Source: Trabulsiella guamensis ATCC 49490 (GTDB lineage Bacteria > Pseudomonadota > Gammaproteobacteria > Enterobacterales > Enterobacteriaceae). From it: DNA of 54,397 nt. Positions 40,655 to 50,001 of this stretch are shown here, piece by piece. The position numbers and the translations under genes were made by a program. Each line of letters begins with the position of its first letter. Within the stretch, counting starts at the first letter, position 1. Under the pieces are notes generated by a model that worked only from the letters and a program-made list of their open reading frames with translations, was not told the origin of the DNA and did not search any database. The stretch spans positions 1-54,397 of the forward strand of contig NZ_JMTB01000036.1 in the NCBI RefSeq assembly GCF_000734965.1, written 5' to 3'.

Positions 40655-41171
40655 CAGTCGGCTCCTCCAGCTCAAAAAAGTCACCGGTTTTAAACGCAAA
40701 AACCCGCGCCACGATAAGACTCGGGAAAGACTCCACCAGAATATTCAGATCGCGTACCGTACCGTTGAAATAGCGACGGGCCAGCTGGAGTTGTTCTTCG
40801 ATTTCTTCAAGGGTTTGCTGTAGTGAGAGGAAGTTCTCATTCGCCTTGAGTTCAGGCCAGGCTTCGGCGAGGGCGAAGACACGCCCCAGAATACCGGCAT
40901 AATCGCGCTCGTTTTCGGCAATATCGCGCGTGTTGCCTGTCAGATCGCCGCGCTGGCGTGAAATCGCTTCCAGCAGTTCTTTTTCATGCCCGGCATAGCG
41001 CTTCACCAGGCTCAGCAGGTTTGGTGCCAGATCGTGACGACGTTTAAGCTGGACGGCAATACCACTCCACGCCTCATCCTTAAAACGGCGCAGACGAATA
41101 AAACGGTTATAGGTGAAGATGAACCAGATAATGACAACGGCAATAACGGCGAGTACCAGATAAATTTCCAT
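40626..41171 (-). CDS. lemA: LemA family protein
   Basis: A 181-residue protein with an N-terminal membrane helix (IYLVLAVIAVVIIWFIFTYNRF), then a long antiparallel helical LemA domain (WSGIAVQLKRRHDLAPNLLSLVKRYAGHE, LQQTLEEIEEQLQLARRYFNGTVRDLN, FPSLIVARVF). AGGA lies five bases before the ATG. It overlaps yciQ by 29 bases, and the two probably form one membrane complex. LemA proteins have no proven biochemical role. I do not recall a lemA at this place in E. coli K-12, so this is an accessory difference. Confidence 0.88.
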   Translation of the reverse strand: MEIYLVLAVIAVVIIWFIFTYNRFIRLRRFKDEAWSGIAVQLKRRHDLAPNLLSLVKRYAGHEKELLEAISRQRGDLTGNTRDIAENERDYAGILGRVFALAEAWPELKANENFLSLQQTLEEIEEQLQLARRYFNGTVRDLNILVESFPSLIVARVFAFKTGDFFELEEPTDAAVPRMDV

Positions 41172-41336
41172 GCGTGTCCTGTCCCTTTGCAGCGAAGCTA
41201 AAACGCCTTTCTGTGAAGGAGGAATTTTATTCTGGCAGTAAACGTGTGGGAATCGAGCCGTCTACAAAATGAGATTTTTTCTTGCGGCGGGAAACGACGT
41301 CAGGGGCGGTATTCGCCCCTGAGCCGGGAGAGAAGA

Positions 41337-42212
41337 TTAGCCGTTGTTGTTGCGGCTACCAGAGCGGCGATTACTGCTGACCTGGCTGTGACGCTTCACG
41401 GCACGGCGGATCTGATTCGCCTTCATCCGACGACGATCTTTTTCGACAGCCACTTTGGATTCGGTTTCAGGCTTCAGCCCCACCAGCTCGCGCAGGTAGT
41501 TGGTCTGCGCCAGGTCGAGTTCCGTCCAGCCGCCGCGAGGCAGGCCTTTTGGCAGCGGGATATCACCATAGCGTACGCGGATCAGGCGGCTGACCTGCAC
41601 ACCGACCGCTTCCCACAGGCGACGCACCTCGCGGTTACGCCCTTCTGTCAGGGTGACGTTGTACCACTGGTTAATGCCTTCACCACCACTGAACTTGATG
41701 GTTTTGAACGCCGCCGGACCATCTTCCAGTTGAACGCCACGCGCCAGATCGCGCACTTTGCTCTCTTCCACCTGACCAAACACACGCACCGCATATTCAC
41801 GTTCAACTTCGCGGCTCGGGTGCATCAGACGGTTCGCCAGTTCGCCATCGGTGGTGAACAGCAGCAGACCACAGGTGTTAACGTCCAGACGACCGACAGC
41901 AATCCACCGTGCGCCGCGCAACTTCGGCAGGCGGTCAAACACGGTCGGGCGCCCTTCTGGATCGTTACGGGTACAGAGTTCGCCTTCCGGCTTGTAGTAC
42001 GCCAGTACACGGCAAATCTGTTCGGCGGATTCTTTTACGGAGACAAGATGACCATCAATGCGGATCCGCAGACCCGGCGTGATTTCCACGCGATCACCCA
42101 GCGTGGCGATTTTGCCGTCCACACTCACGCGACCGGCTTCAATAATGGATTCAATTTCACGACGCGAGCCGTGGCCCGCACGGGCCAGCACTTTCTGCAA
42201 TTTTTCGCTCAT
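41337..42212 (-). CDS. rluB: RluB, 23S rRNA pseudouridine(2605) synthase
   Basis: A 291-residue enzyme (E. coli 291). The S4 RNA-binding domain is [31 protein letters not shown] (residues 2-32). The RsuA-type catalytic domain has the active-site Asp in [27 protein letters not shown] near residue 110. A basic, low-complexity C-terminus ends in RSGSRNNNG. The ATG at 42212 is the conserved start. It is followed by lemA-yciQ on the same strand after 165 bases; in E. coli yciQ lies on the other side of rluB. Confidence 0.96.
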   Translation of the reverse strand: MSEKLQKVLARAGHGSRREIESIIEAGRVSVDGKIATLGDRVEITPGLRIRIDGHLVSVKESAEQICRVLAYYKPEGELCTRNDPEGRPTVFDRLPKLRGARWIAVGRLDVNTCGLLLFTTDGELANRLMHPSREVEREYAVRVFGQVEESKVRDLARGVQLEDGPAAFKTIKFSGGEGINQWYNVTLTEGRNREVRRLWEAVGVQVSRLIRVRYGDIPLPKGLPRGGWTELDLAQTNYLRELVGLKPETESKVAVEKDRRRMKANQIRRAVKRHSQVSSNRRSGSRNNNG

Positions 42213-42433
42213 AGAGCTTCCTATAGGTGTCGCCTTCACAGGCGTCTGATATACTTTATAAAACAATAAGTTAATAACAATCTCATATTAACTCACTGCT
42301 ATGAAACTATTTCATGGCACACAACGTGTCTCACACGCTGATTCGTGGGCGCACATACTACACGAACTTTAGTCTAAATGATTCATCTAGTTTCATCAGC
42401 CCTGGTCAGAACAACCCGTGGGATATGGGGGGT

Positions 42434-43375
42434 TTAAGGATGACGGGGCACCTGATAACCCTCATCTGGCTTGCCCAGCCTCTGCTGGCACCATGCCGCC
42501 AGAAACTCTACGCAGACTCTGAGTTTCACGCTGCGATACAGTGGCTCCTGATAGACTGCCCAGATATTTGCACTCTGCGCATACGCCGGCAGAACCCGAA
42601 CCAGCTTGCCGCTCGCCAGAAACGGCTGCACATCCCATTGCGAGCGCAGCATAATCCCTTTTCCTTCCAGCGCCCATTGCAGCACAATTTCACCACTGTT
42701 TGAGGAGAGGTGCCCGCTTACTTTGACTGACTTTTTCGTTGTGCCATTATCCAGCTCCCATATTCCGTGCGTCATATCACGTTCTTTTGTTACCAGGCAA
42801 TCATGTCGACTTAATTCCTGCAGGGACTCAGGCATGGAATATTTTTGCAAATACTCCGGGGACGCACACAATATCCTTTTATTCTTCGTTAACAAATGCG
42901 CAATATAATAATCAGGAATCTCATCATTAATACGGATATCCAGATCGATATTATCCTGCACCAAATCAATTTGCCGATCGAAGAGCTCAAAGTGAACCTG
43001 TAACTCAGGATAGATGCGCATCAATTCAGTAATGGCTGGCGCAATATGACTACGGCCAAATCCAAAGCTACAACCAATGCGAATCATCCCTTCTGGCCGC
43101 ATTCTGATTTGCGTGACCTCATCAACTAACCGCTGGTATTGCGTGAGGATCGTCAGCGCCTGTTCATAGCAGCGCTGCCCGCTCTCCGTGAGCGCGACCG
43201 CCCGCGCCGAGCGGTTAAGCAGTGTGGTATCAAGCGTCGTCTCCAGGATCTGAATCCGCTTGGTGACAAACGCCGGTGTCTGCCCCAACGCGGCGGCGGC
43301 AGCGCTGAAGCTTCCTGTATGAACAATTTCCACCAGCACTTGCAGATCTTTGGCTAAGGGCCACGTTTTCAGCAT
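42434..43375 (-). CDS. ttdR: TtdR, LysR-family activator of tartrate utilisation
   Basis: A 313-residue LysR regulator matching E. coli TtdR over its whole length. The N-terminal helix-turn-helix is [26 protein letters not shown]. The effector domain includes [19 protein letters not shown], and the C-terminus ends [15 protein letters not shown]. The ATG at 43375 aligns with the E. coli start; a GTG two codons earlier is an alternative with better spacing to GGG. In E. coli it activates ttdABT anaerobically with tartrate. It is divergent from ttdA across 213 bases that should hold its operator and the FNR/DcuSR-responsive control sites. Confidence 0.94.
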   Translation of the reverse strand: MLKTWPLAKDLQVLVEIVHTGSFSAAAAALGQTPAFVTKRIQILETTLDTTLLNRSARAVALTESGQRCYEQALTILTQYQRLVDEVTQIRMRPEGMIRIGCSFGFGRSHIAPAITELMRIYPELQVHFELFDRQIDLVQDNIDLDIRINDEIPDYYIAHLLTKNKRILCASPEYLQKYSMPESLQELSRHDCLVTKERDMTHGIWELDNGTTKKSVKVSGHLSSNSGEIVLQWALEGKGIMLRSQWDVQPFLASGKLVRVLPAYAQSANIWAVYQEPLYRSVKLRVCVEFLAAWCQQRLGKPDEGYQVPRHP

Positions 43376-43588
43376 CGTCACATTACCCGTGATGTTAATA
43401 CCCGCAGTGTAATTCGCAAAAAGCGATTAATCCCTGCCCTTGCTCAATTTTCAGCGTCTTTCTTCAGCGTGATTTACGAAGTGTTAATTGCACATTCACA
43501 GTACCAAAAAATATAAAACCACATTTTTAGTGTTAGTTTACTGCGGAGAGTTTCTTTCCAGATAAATAAAAGAACTGGAGTTAACAGG

Positions 43589-44497
43589 ATGAGCAATCAA
43601 AATAATCAAGCCGCGGTGAATACGCTGACGGAAATTGTCGCTAATTTTACCGCCATGATATCCACCCGGATGCCCGATGACGTGGTGGATAAATTAAAAC
43701 AGCTGCGGGACGCCGAAACATCCTCCATGGGGAAAATCATCTACCACACGATGTTCGACAACATGCAAAAGGCTATCGATCTTAATCGTCCGGCCTGCCA
43801 GGACACGGGTGAAATCATGTTCTTTGTGAAGGTGGGCTCGCGCTTTCCTCTGCTCGGCGAACTGCAACGAATCCTTAAACAGGCAGTAGAAGATGCCACG
43901 GCGAAAGCGCCGCTGCGTCATAACGCGGTAGAGATTTTTGACGAGGTGAATACCGGGAAAAATACCGGCAGCGGCGTGCCGTGGGTGACCTGGGACATCA
44001 TCCCGGATGGCGACAATGCTGAAATCGAAGTTTACATGGCGGGCGGCGGCTGCACGCTGCCAGGGCGCTCGAAAGTACTGATGCCCTCGGAAGGCTACGA
44101 AGGCGTCGTCAAATTCGTCTTTGAAAATATTTCGACGTTAGCAGTAAATGCCTGCCCGCCGGTGCTGGTCGGTGTGGGGATTGCCACTTCCGTTGAAACC
44201 GCCGCCGTGCTTTCACGCAAAGCCATCCTGCGTCCTATCGGTACCCGTCACCCGAATCCAAAAGCGGCTGAGCTCGAACTGCGTCTGGAAGAGGGATTAA
44301 ATCGCCTGGGGATTGGTCCGCAAGGACTCACCGGCAACAGTTCGGTGATGGGGGTTCATATCGAATCCGCCGCGCGTCACCCGTCAACGATTGGTGTGGC
44401 GGTCTCCACCGGTTGCTGGGCGCACCGGCGTGGCACGCTGCGGGTTCATTCTGACCTCTCTTTCGAAAACCTGTCTCACACCCGGAGCGCGTTATGA
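43589..44497 (+). CDS. ttdA: TtdA, L(+)-tartrate dehydratase alpha subunit
   Basis: A 302-residue iron-sulfur hydro-lyase subunit of the class I fumarase N-terminal type, very close to E. coli TtdA (303). The three cluster cysteines appear in [23 protein letters not shown] and [10 protein letters not shown]. With TtdB it dehydrates L-tartrate to oxaloacetate under anaerobic conditions. GGAG lies nine bases before the ATG. It overlaps ttdB by four bases (ATGA). Confidence 0.97.
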   Translation: MSNQNNQAAVNTLTEIVANFTAMISTRMPDDVVDKLKQLRDAETSSMGKIIYHTMFDNMQKAIDLNRPACQDTGEIMFFVKVGSRFPLLGELQRILKQAVEDATAKAPLRHNAVEIFDEVNTGKNTGSGVPWVTWDIIPDGDNAEIEVYMAGGGCTLPGRSKVLMPSEGYEGVVKFVFENISTLAVNACPPVLVGVGIATSVETAAVLSRKAILRPIGTRHPNPKAAELELRLEEGLNRLGIGPQGLTGNSSVMGVHIESAARHPSTIGVAVSTGCWAHRRGTLRVHSDLSFENLSHTRSAL

Positions 44498-45099
44498 AAA
44501 AGATCCTGACAACCCCGATCAAAGCCGACGATCTGGAAGACATCCGCGTGGGTGATGTTATCTACCTGACCGGCATGCTGGTGACCTGCCGCGATGTCTG
44601 TCACCGCCGCCTGATTGAACTCAAACGCCCCATCCCGTACGACCTGAACGGTAAGGCGATTTTCCACGCCGGGCCGATCGTGCGTAAGAACGGTGAAAAA
44701 TGGGAGATGGTCTCCGTTGGTCCGACCACCAGCATGAGAATGGAAGCCTTCGAGAAGGAGTTCATTGAACAGACTGGCGTCAAACTGGTAGTGGGGAAAG
44801 GCGGCATGGGACCACTGACGGAAGAAGGCTGCCAGAAATTTAAGGCATTGCATGTGATCTTCCCGGCAGGTTGCGCCGTGCTGGCGGCAACCCAGGTTGA
44901 AGAGATTGAAGAGGTGTACTGGACGGAACTGGGCATGCCGGAATCACTATGGGTATGTCGGGTGAAAGAGTTCGGGCCACTGATCGTCTCAATAGATACC
45001 CACGGCAACAACCTGATCGCCGAAAACAAAAAAATGTTCGCTGAGCGTCGCGGCCCCATCGTCGACGAAATCTGCGAGCACGTGCATTACATCAAATAA
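44494..45099 (+). CDS. ttdB: TtdB, L(+)-tartrate dehydratase beta subunit
   Basis: A 201-residue subunit of the class I fumarase C-terminal type. It contains [51 protein letters not shown] and VVGKGGMGP, the conserved substrate-binding segments. It is translationally coupled to ttdA. The E. coli protein has the same length. Confidence 0.97.
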   Translation: MKKILTTPIKADDLEDIRVGDVIYLTGMLVTCRDVCHRRLIELKRPIPYDLNGKAIFHAGPIVRKNGEKWEMVSVGPTTSMRMEAFEKEFIEQTGVKLVVGKGGMGPLTEEGCQKFKALHVIFPAGCAVLAATQVEEIEEVYWTELGMPESLWVCRVKEFGPLIVSIDTHGNNLIAENKKMFAERRGPIVDEICEHVHYIK

Positions 45100-45147
45100 C
45101 CCTTCCGGAGAGACGCGCTGTCTCTCCCTTCATGCAGGGATACGACT

Positions 45148-46611
45148 ATGGCACCATTAACTGGTTGGTGGCGATATCTGGCTCCGCTGGTGGTCATCGC
45201 CATTATTGCTGTTTTGCCCGTTCCCGCCGGTCTTGAGAGCCATTCCTGGCTCTATTTTGCGGTCTTTACCGGCGTCATCGTGGGACTCATTCTGGAGCCT
45301 GTACCGGGCGCGGTCGTGGCAATGATCGGCATTTCGATCATTGCTGTCCTTTCGCCCTGGCTGCTGTTCAGCCCGGAACAACTTGCCCAGGCGGGTTTCA
45401 AATTTACATCCAAAGCGTTGTCGTGGGCGGTGTCGGGTTTTTCCAACTCCGTTATCTGGCTGATTTTCGCCGCCTTTATGTTTGGTACCGGCTATGAAAA
45501 AACGGGCCTCGGTCGGCGTATCGCACTGATGCTGGTCAAAAAGATGGGGCATCGCACGCTGTTCCTGGGCTACGCGGTGATGTTCTCTGAGCTGATCCTT
45601 TCCCCCGTTACGCCGTCCAACTCCGCGCGCGGCGCAGGGATTATCTACCCGATCATCCGCAACCTGCCACCACTGTATAACTCACAACCTGGCGACGGCA
45701 GCGCCCGCTCCATTGGCTCTTACATTATGTGGATGGGGATCACCGCCGACTGTGTGACCAGCGCCATATTCCTGACGGCGATGGCGCCCAACCTGTTGCT
45801 GATTGGTCTGATGAAGAGCGCCTCGCATACCGCGCTGAGCTGGGGAGACTGGTTCCTGGGTATGCTGCCGCTGAGTATTCTGCTGGTACTGCTGGTGCCG
45901 TGGCTGGCCTATGTGTTGTACCCGCCAGTTCTGAAATCAGGCGATCAGGTACCGCGCTGGGCAGAGGCGGAACTGAAGGCGATGGGGCCGCTCTGCACCC
46001 GCGAAAAACAGATGCTGGTGCTGATGGTCGGCGCGCTGGTGTTGTGGATCTTCGGGGGAAGTTATATTGATGCCGCAATGGTCGGCTACAGCGTGGTCGC
46101 GCTGATGCTGGTATTACGCATCATCTGCTGGGATGACATCATCAGTAATAAATCAGCATGGAACGTCTTCTTCTGGCTGGCATCGCTGATAACGCTTGCC
46201 ACCGGCCTTAACGACACCGGCTTCATCACCTGGTTTGGTAAGCTGCTGGCAAACGGACTGAGCGGTTACTCGCCGATGATGGTGATGGTGGCGCTGATCG
46301 TGGTGTTTTATTTATTGCGCTACTTCTTCGCCAGCGCCACGGCATATACCTCCGCGCTGGCGCCCATGATGATTGCGGCCGCGCTGGCTATGCCGGACAT
46401 TCCGTTACCTGTCTTTGGCCTGATGGTCGGCGCGGCAATTGGTCTGGGCAGCATTCTTACCCCATATGCGACCGGTCCAAGCCCGATCTACTACGGTAGT
46501 GGTTATCTGCCGACGGCGGATTACTGGCGGCTGGGCGCCATTTTCGGGCTGGTTTTCCTGGTGTTGCTGGTCGTCACCGGGCTGACCTGGATGCCTCTGG
46601 TTTTACTTTAA
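45148..46611 (+). CDS. ttdT: TtdT, L-tartrate/succinate antiporter (DASS family)
   Basis: A 487-residue inner-membrane antiporter of the divalent anion:sodium symporter superfamily, about 12 spans, matching E. coli TtdT (YgjE) throughout. The substrate-site motifs are SELILSPVTPSNSARGAG and, in the second repeat, ATGPSPIYYGSGYLPTADYWRLG. It exchanges external tartrate for succinate made from fermentation of tartrate. It is the third gene of the ttdABT operon, 48 bases after ttdB. Confidence 0.96.
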   Translation: MAPLTGWWRYLAPLVVIAIIAVLPVPAGLESHSWLYFAVFTGVIVGLILEPVPGAVVAMIGISIIAVLSPWLLFSPEQLAQAGFKFTSKALSWAVSGFSNSVIWLIFAAFMFGTGYEKTGLGRRIALMLVKKMGHRTLFLGYAVMFSELILSPVTPSNSARGAGIIYPIIRNLPPLYNSQPGDGSARSIGSYIMWMGITADCVTSAIFLTAMAPNLLLIGLMKSASHTALSWGDWFLGMLPLSILLVLLVPWLAYVLYPPVLKSGDQVPRWAEAELKAMGPLCTREKQMLVLMVGALVLWIFGGSYIDAAMVGYSVVALMLVLRIICWDDIISNKSAWNVFFWLASLITLATGLNDTGFITWFGKLLANGLSGYSPMMVMVALIVVFYLLRYFFASATAYTSALAPMMIAAALAMPDIPLPVFGLMVGAAIGLGSILTPYATGPSPIYYGSGYLPTADYWRLGAIFGLVFLVLLVVTGLTWMPLVLL

Positions 46612-46619
46612 CTCCCGCA

Positions 46620-46641
46620 GGGGCGACATCACGGTCGCCCC
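46620..46641. terminator. Hairpin between ttdT and yciO
   Basis: GGGGCGAC (46620-46627) pairs perfectly with GTCGCCCC (46634-46641) around a six-base loop between convergent ttdT and yciO. T-runs are weak on both strands. It probably marks the common 3' end of both transcripts. Confidence 0.65.
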
Positions 46642-46646
46642 GTTGG

Positions 46647-47267
46647 TTACAAGAAAGGCTTAACGTCACCGACGCCTTCACGTAGCACCACAGGCGCTTC
46701 GTCGGTCAAATCAATAACCGTAGTCGGTTGCTGGCCCAGGTAACCACCATGAATGATCAGGTCGACCTGCTTCTCCAGACGATCTTTGATCTCTTCCGGA
46801 TCAGACTCGGTAAAATCGCTGCCGGGCAGCATCAGTGAGGTGGAAAGCATCGGCTCGCCAAGCGCTTCCAGCAGCATTTGCGCAATCGGATTCGACGGCA
46901 CGCGCATCCCAATGGTTTTACGCTTCTCCTGCAACAAACGGCGCGGCACCTCTTTGGTACCCTTAAGAATGAACGTGTAGTTGCCTGGCGTGTTGTTTTT
47001 CATCAGGCGGAACGCGACGTTGTCGACATACGCGTAGGTCGACAGTTCGGACAGATCGCGGCACATCAGCGTGAAGTTATGCCCGTCCGGGAGATGACGG
47101 ATGCGGCAGATGCGCTCCATCGCGCCTTTATCTTCAATTTTGCAGCCCAGCGCATACCCGGAATCAGTGGGATAAACGATAACGCCACCTTTTCGCACAA
47201 TTTCCACGGCCTGGTTGATCAGGCGGGCCTGCGGATTGTCCGGATGAATATAAAAAAACTGACTCAT
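46647..47267 (-). CDS. yciO: YciO, YrdC/Sua5-family protein
   Basis: A 206-residue protein with the YrdC fold (residues about 10-200). It has the nucleotide and threonine pocket segments YPTDSGYALGCKIEDKGAMERICRIR, NFTLMCRDLSEL and GNYTFILKGTKEVPRR. YrdC relatives make threonylcarbamoyl-AMP for tRNA modification; E. coli YciO does not replace TsaC (YrdC), so its reaction is uncertain. It starts nine bases after the rnm stop on the same strand and is likely co-transcribed with rnm. Confidence 0.94.
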   Translation of the reverse strand: MSQFFYIHPDNPQARLINQAVEIVRKGGVIVYPTDSGYALGCKIEDKGAMERICRIRHLPDGHNFTLMCRDLSELSTYAYVDNVAFRLMKNNTPGNYTFILKGTKEVPRRLLQEKRKTIGMRVPSNPIAQMLLEALGEPMLSTSLMLPGSDFTESDPEEIKDRLEKQVDLIIHGGYLGQQPTTVIDLTDEAPVVLREGVGDVKPFL

Positions 47268-47276
47268 ACTTCCCTC

Positions 47277-48152
47277 TCACGAATTATTCTGCGACGGTTC
47301 CCAGGTCTGCCACACGCCTTCCACGCCAGCGGGAAGCCATAGCTTCCGGCCGAGTTCGATCCACGGACAGGGCTGGTGAAAATCAGAGCCCTGTGATCCC
47401 AGTAAACCATACTGCCGGGCGTAGGTAGCAAGCAGTGCACGCTCATGCGGCGCCTGCTGACACTGTGCAACTTCCATCGCGTCTCCACCGCATTCGGTGA
47501 AGTAAGCCAATAGCCTTTTCAGCCATTTGGCGGACAGATCGTATCGCCCTGGATGCGCCAGCACCGCTTTGCCGCCAGAATGATGAATCACATCAATAGC
47601 TTGATCTATTGTACACCACTGCGGCGGAACATAACCCGTTTTCCCGCGCGCGAGGTATTTTTTAAACACATCGGCCATGTTGCTCGCTTTCCCCGCTTCC
47701 ACCAGAAAACGGGCGAAGTGGCCGCGGGTTACCGCCCCGCCGTCCGCCAATGCCAGCGCGCCTTCCCAGGCGCCCGGCACATGCGCCCTTTCCAGCCGCT
47801 CGGCGATCAGTTTCGCCCGTTGCTGGCGGCGTGTTTTTTGCTCAGCCAGAAAGTCGGTCATTTGCGGATGGTTAATGTCGATATTCAGACCCACAATATG
47901 AATTTCATGGTTTTCCCAGACCGTGGAGATCTCCACGCCGGTGATCAGGTTCAGCGGTAAACCGGCGCGGGCGATTTCCGCCCGTGCGGCCGGAATCGCC
48001 GCCACGCTGTCATGGTCGGTAATCGCCAGCGTACCGACACGCATTTCATGGGCGCGATGCACCAGCTCCTGTGGCGTCAGACGCCCGTCTGACGCGGTGG
48101 TGTGGCTATGCAGGTCGTAAATAATCGCGTAATTGTCGTTATGGTCGCTCAA
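47277..48152 (-). CDS. rnm: Rnm (YciV), RNase AM, PHP-domain 5'-3' exoribonuclease
   Basis: A 291-residue PHP-domain phosphoesterase. The metal motifs [29 protein letters not shown] and GSDFHQ are all intact. In E. coli the ortholog trims the 5' end of 5S and other rRNAs and degrades short RNAs and 3',5'-bisphosphonucleotides. It is divergent from the trp operon; its start lies 72 bases from the trp -35 element. Confidence 0.94.
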   Translation of the reverse strand: MSDHNDNYAIIYDLHSHTTASDGRLTPQELVHRAHEMRVGTLAITDHDSVAAIPAARAEIARAGLPLNLITGVEISTVWENHEIHIVGLNIDINHPQMTDFLAEQKTRRQQRAKLIAERLERAHVPGAWEGALALADGGAVTRGHFARFLVEAGKASNMADVFKKYLARGKTGYVPPQWCTIDQAIDVIHHSGGKAVLAHPGRYDLSAKWLKRLLAYFTECGGDAMEVAQCQQAPHERALLATYARQYGLLGSQGSDFHQPCPWIELGRKLWLPAGVEGVWQTWEPSQNNS

Positions 48153-48223
48153 AATGGCACCCGTTACTTCGGTGGGGTCAGCGCAACATCATAGCGGGTC
48201 AGGCGGTTTTTCTGAAATCGGGG

Positions 48224-48262
48224 TTGACTTTATTTTCACGAACTAGTTAACTAGTACATAAG
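48224..48262 (+). promoter_or_regulatory. trp promoter and TrpR operator
   Basis: TTGACT (48224-48229) and TTAACT (48247-48252) are separated by 17 bases and match the E. coli trp promoter. The -10 lies inside a TrpR operator, CGAACTAGTTAACTAGTAC (48239-48257), with the symmetric ACTAG half-sites on both sides of TTAA, nearly identical to the E. coli operator. Repression by TrpR with tryptophan is expected. Confidence 0.92.
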
Positions 48263-48285
48263 CTCATAAGAAATCGGTATCTGAC

Positions 48286-48336
48286 ATGAAAACGCATATT
48301 CGCATTAATGATGGCTGGTGGCGCACTTCCTGTTAA
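48286..48336 (+). CDS. trpL: TrpL, trp leader peptide (16 residues)
   Basis: A 16-codon frame, MKTHIRINDGWWRTSC, with tandem Trp codons (TGG TGG) at positions 11-12, followed by the conserved Arg-Thr-Ser. E. coli has 14 residues ending GWWRTS; here the N-terminal half differs and one Cys is added after the Ser. It is directly upstream of the attenuator, so its translation senses charged tRNA-Trp. Confidence 0.9.
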   Translation: MKTHIRINDGWWRTSC

Positions 48337-48404
48337 CGGGCAAGTGTCGTACGTCTGCAATCCGCATACAGATACCAGGCCCGCGTATAAGCGGGCTTTT
48401 TTTT
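48337..48404 (+). promoter_or_regulatory. trp attenuator
   Basis: The 3:4 terminator is GCCCGC (48379-48384), loop GTATAA, GCGGGC (48391-48396) followed by eight T (48397-48404). Upstream, CACTT in the leader frame (48324-48328) can pair with AAGTG after the stop (region 1:2), and the CGGGC just after the trpL stop can pair with GGCCCG (region 2:3 antiterminator). The layout is the same as in E. coli. Confidence 0.9.
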
Positions 48405-48438
48405 GAACACAATTTTATCCAGACAGGCGAGAACAAAG

Positions 48439-50001
48439 ATGCAAACACCAAAACCTGCGCTTGAACTTCTGACCAGTAACGCCCTTTATCGGGATAACCC
48501 GACCGCACTGTTTCATCAGTTGTGCGGCGCGCGTCCGGCCACGCTGCTGCTCGAATCCGCAGATATCGACAGTAAAAATGATTTAAAGAGCCTGCTGCTG
48601 GTCGACAGCGCCCTGCGCATTACCGCGCTCGGTAATACGGTGACCCTGCAGGCGCTTTCTGATAACGGCGCTGCGCTGCTTGCGCTGCTCGATAACGCGC
48701 TGCCCTCGGGGATTGAAAACGAACGCCAGCCGATGTCCCGCGTCCTGCGTTTCCCGGCGGTCAGCGCGCTACTGGACGAAGACGCCCGCCTGCGTTCGCT
48801 GTCGGTGTTTGACGCCTTCCGTCTGCTGCAGGATCTGGTCACTGTGCCGGCTAACGAGCGTGAAGCGATGTTCTTCGGCGGCTTATTTGCCTATGACCTG
48901 GTGGCCGGGTTCGAAGCATTGCCGCATCTTGATGCTGACAACGCCTGCCCCGATTACTGCTTTTACCTCGCAGAAACGCTGCTGGTCATCGACCATCAGG
49001 CAAAAAGCACCCGTATTCAGGCCAGCCTGTTCACCCCGTCCGCCAGCGAAAAAGCTCGCTTAACGCAGCGCATTGCCGCACTTGAGCAGCAACTCGGCGA
49101 GCCGGTATCGCCGCTGCCGGTGCGGCTGATGGCACACCTGCCGTGCGAGTGCGATCAAAGTGATGATCAGTACGGCGCGGTGGTGCGCAAAATGCAGCGT
49201 GAAATTCGTGCCGGGGAAATTTTCCAGGTGGTGCCATCCCGTCGTTTCTCGCTGCCCTGCCCGTCACCGCTCGCCGCCTATGACGTGCTGAAGAAAAGCA
49301 ACCCGAGCCCGTACATGTTTTTCATGCAGGACAATGACTTCACGCTGTTTGGCGCCTCGCCGGAAAGTTCGCTCAAATATGACGCCAGTACGCGCCAGAT
49401 TGAGATCTACCCGATTGCCGGCACCCGTCCACGCGGCCGTCGTGCTGACGGCACGCTGGATCGCGACCTCGACAGCCGCATCGAGCTGGAAATGCGGACT
49501 GACCATAAAGAGCTCTCTGAACATCTGATGCTGGTTGACCTCGCGCGCAACGATCTGGCGCGCATTTGTACACCGGGCAGCCGTTACGTCGCCGACTTAA
49601 CCAAAGTTGATCGCTATTCCTTCGTGATGCATCTGGTTTCCCGTGTGGTGGGTGAACTGCGCAGTGATCTTGATGTACTGCACGCCTATCGCGCCTGCAT
49701 GAATATGGGCACCCTGAGCGGCGCGCCGAAAGTCCGCGCGATGCAACTGATTGCCGCCGCAGAAGGCAAACGTCGCGGCAGCTACGGCGGTGCGGTGGGC
49801 TACTTTACCGCGCATGGCGATCTGGATACCTGCATCGTTATCCGTTCGGCCTATGTCGAAAATGGCATCGCCACCGTGCAGGCGGGCGCAGGCGTGGTGC
49901 TGGACTCCATCCCGCAGGCGGAAGCGGATGAAACTCGTAATAAAGCACGCGCAGTGGTGCGCGCAATCGCTCAGGCCCACCACGCACAGGAGACGTTCTG
50001 A
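48439..50001 (+). CDS. trpE: TrpE, anthranilate synthase component I
   Basis: A 520-residue chorismate-utilising enzyme, the E. coli length. The N-terminal feedback site has the LLLES element (Ser near residue 40). The chorismate-binding domain contains [42 protein letters not shown] and [12 protein letters not shown]. It makes anthranilate with ammonia channelled from TrpD. The ATG at 48439 is the conserved start. The stop overlaps the trpD start (TGATG). Confidence 0.98.
   Translation: MQTPKPALELLTSNALYRDNPTALFHQLCGARPATLLLESADIDSKNDLKSLLLVDSALRITALGNTVTLQALSDNGAALLALLDNALPSGIENERQPMSRVLRFPAVSALLDEDARLRSLSVFDAFRLLQDLVTVPANEREAMFFGGLFAYDLVAGFEALPHLDADNACPDYCFYLAETLLVIDHQAKSTRIQASLFTPSASEKARLTQRIAALEQQLGEPVSPLPVRLMAHLPCECDQSDDQYGAVVRKMQREIRAGEIFQVVPSRRFSLPCPSPLAAYDVLKKSNPSPYMFFMQDNDFTLFGASPESSLKYDASTRQIEIYPIAGTRPRGRRADGTLDRDLDSRIELEMRTDHKELSEHLMLVDLARNDLARICTPGSRYVADLTKVDRYSFVMHLVSRVVGELRSDLDVLHAYRACMNMGTLSGAPKVRAMQLIAAAEGKRRGSYGGAVGYFTAHGDLDTCIVIRSAYVENGIATVQAGAGVVLDSIPQAEADETRNKARAVVRAIAQAHHAQETF

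Noticed and set aside
41244-42269. 341-codon plus-strand open frame opposite rluB
   Set aside because: Antisense to rluB over its length; composition is that of a shadow frame, and rluB is certain.
42213-42433. Possible insertion scar or att site flanking the ttd block
   Set aside because: I looked for direct repeats or a tRNA-like end near 42213-42433 and 46612-46646 and saw none; only a promoter region for rluB and a hairpin.
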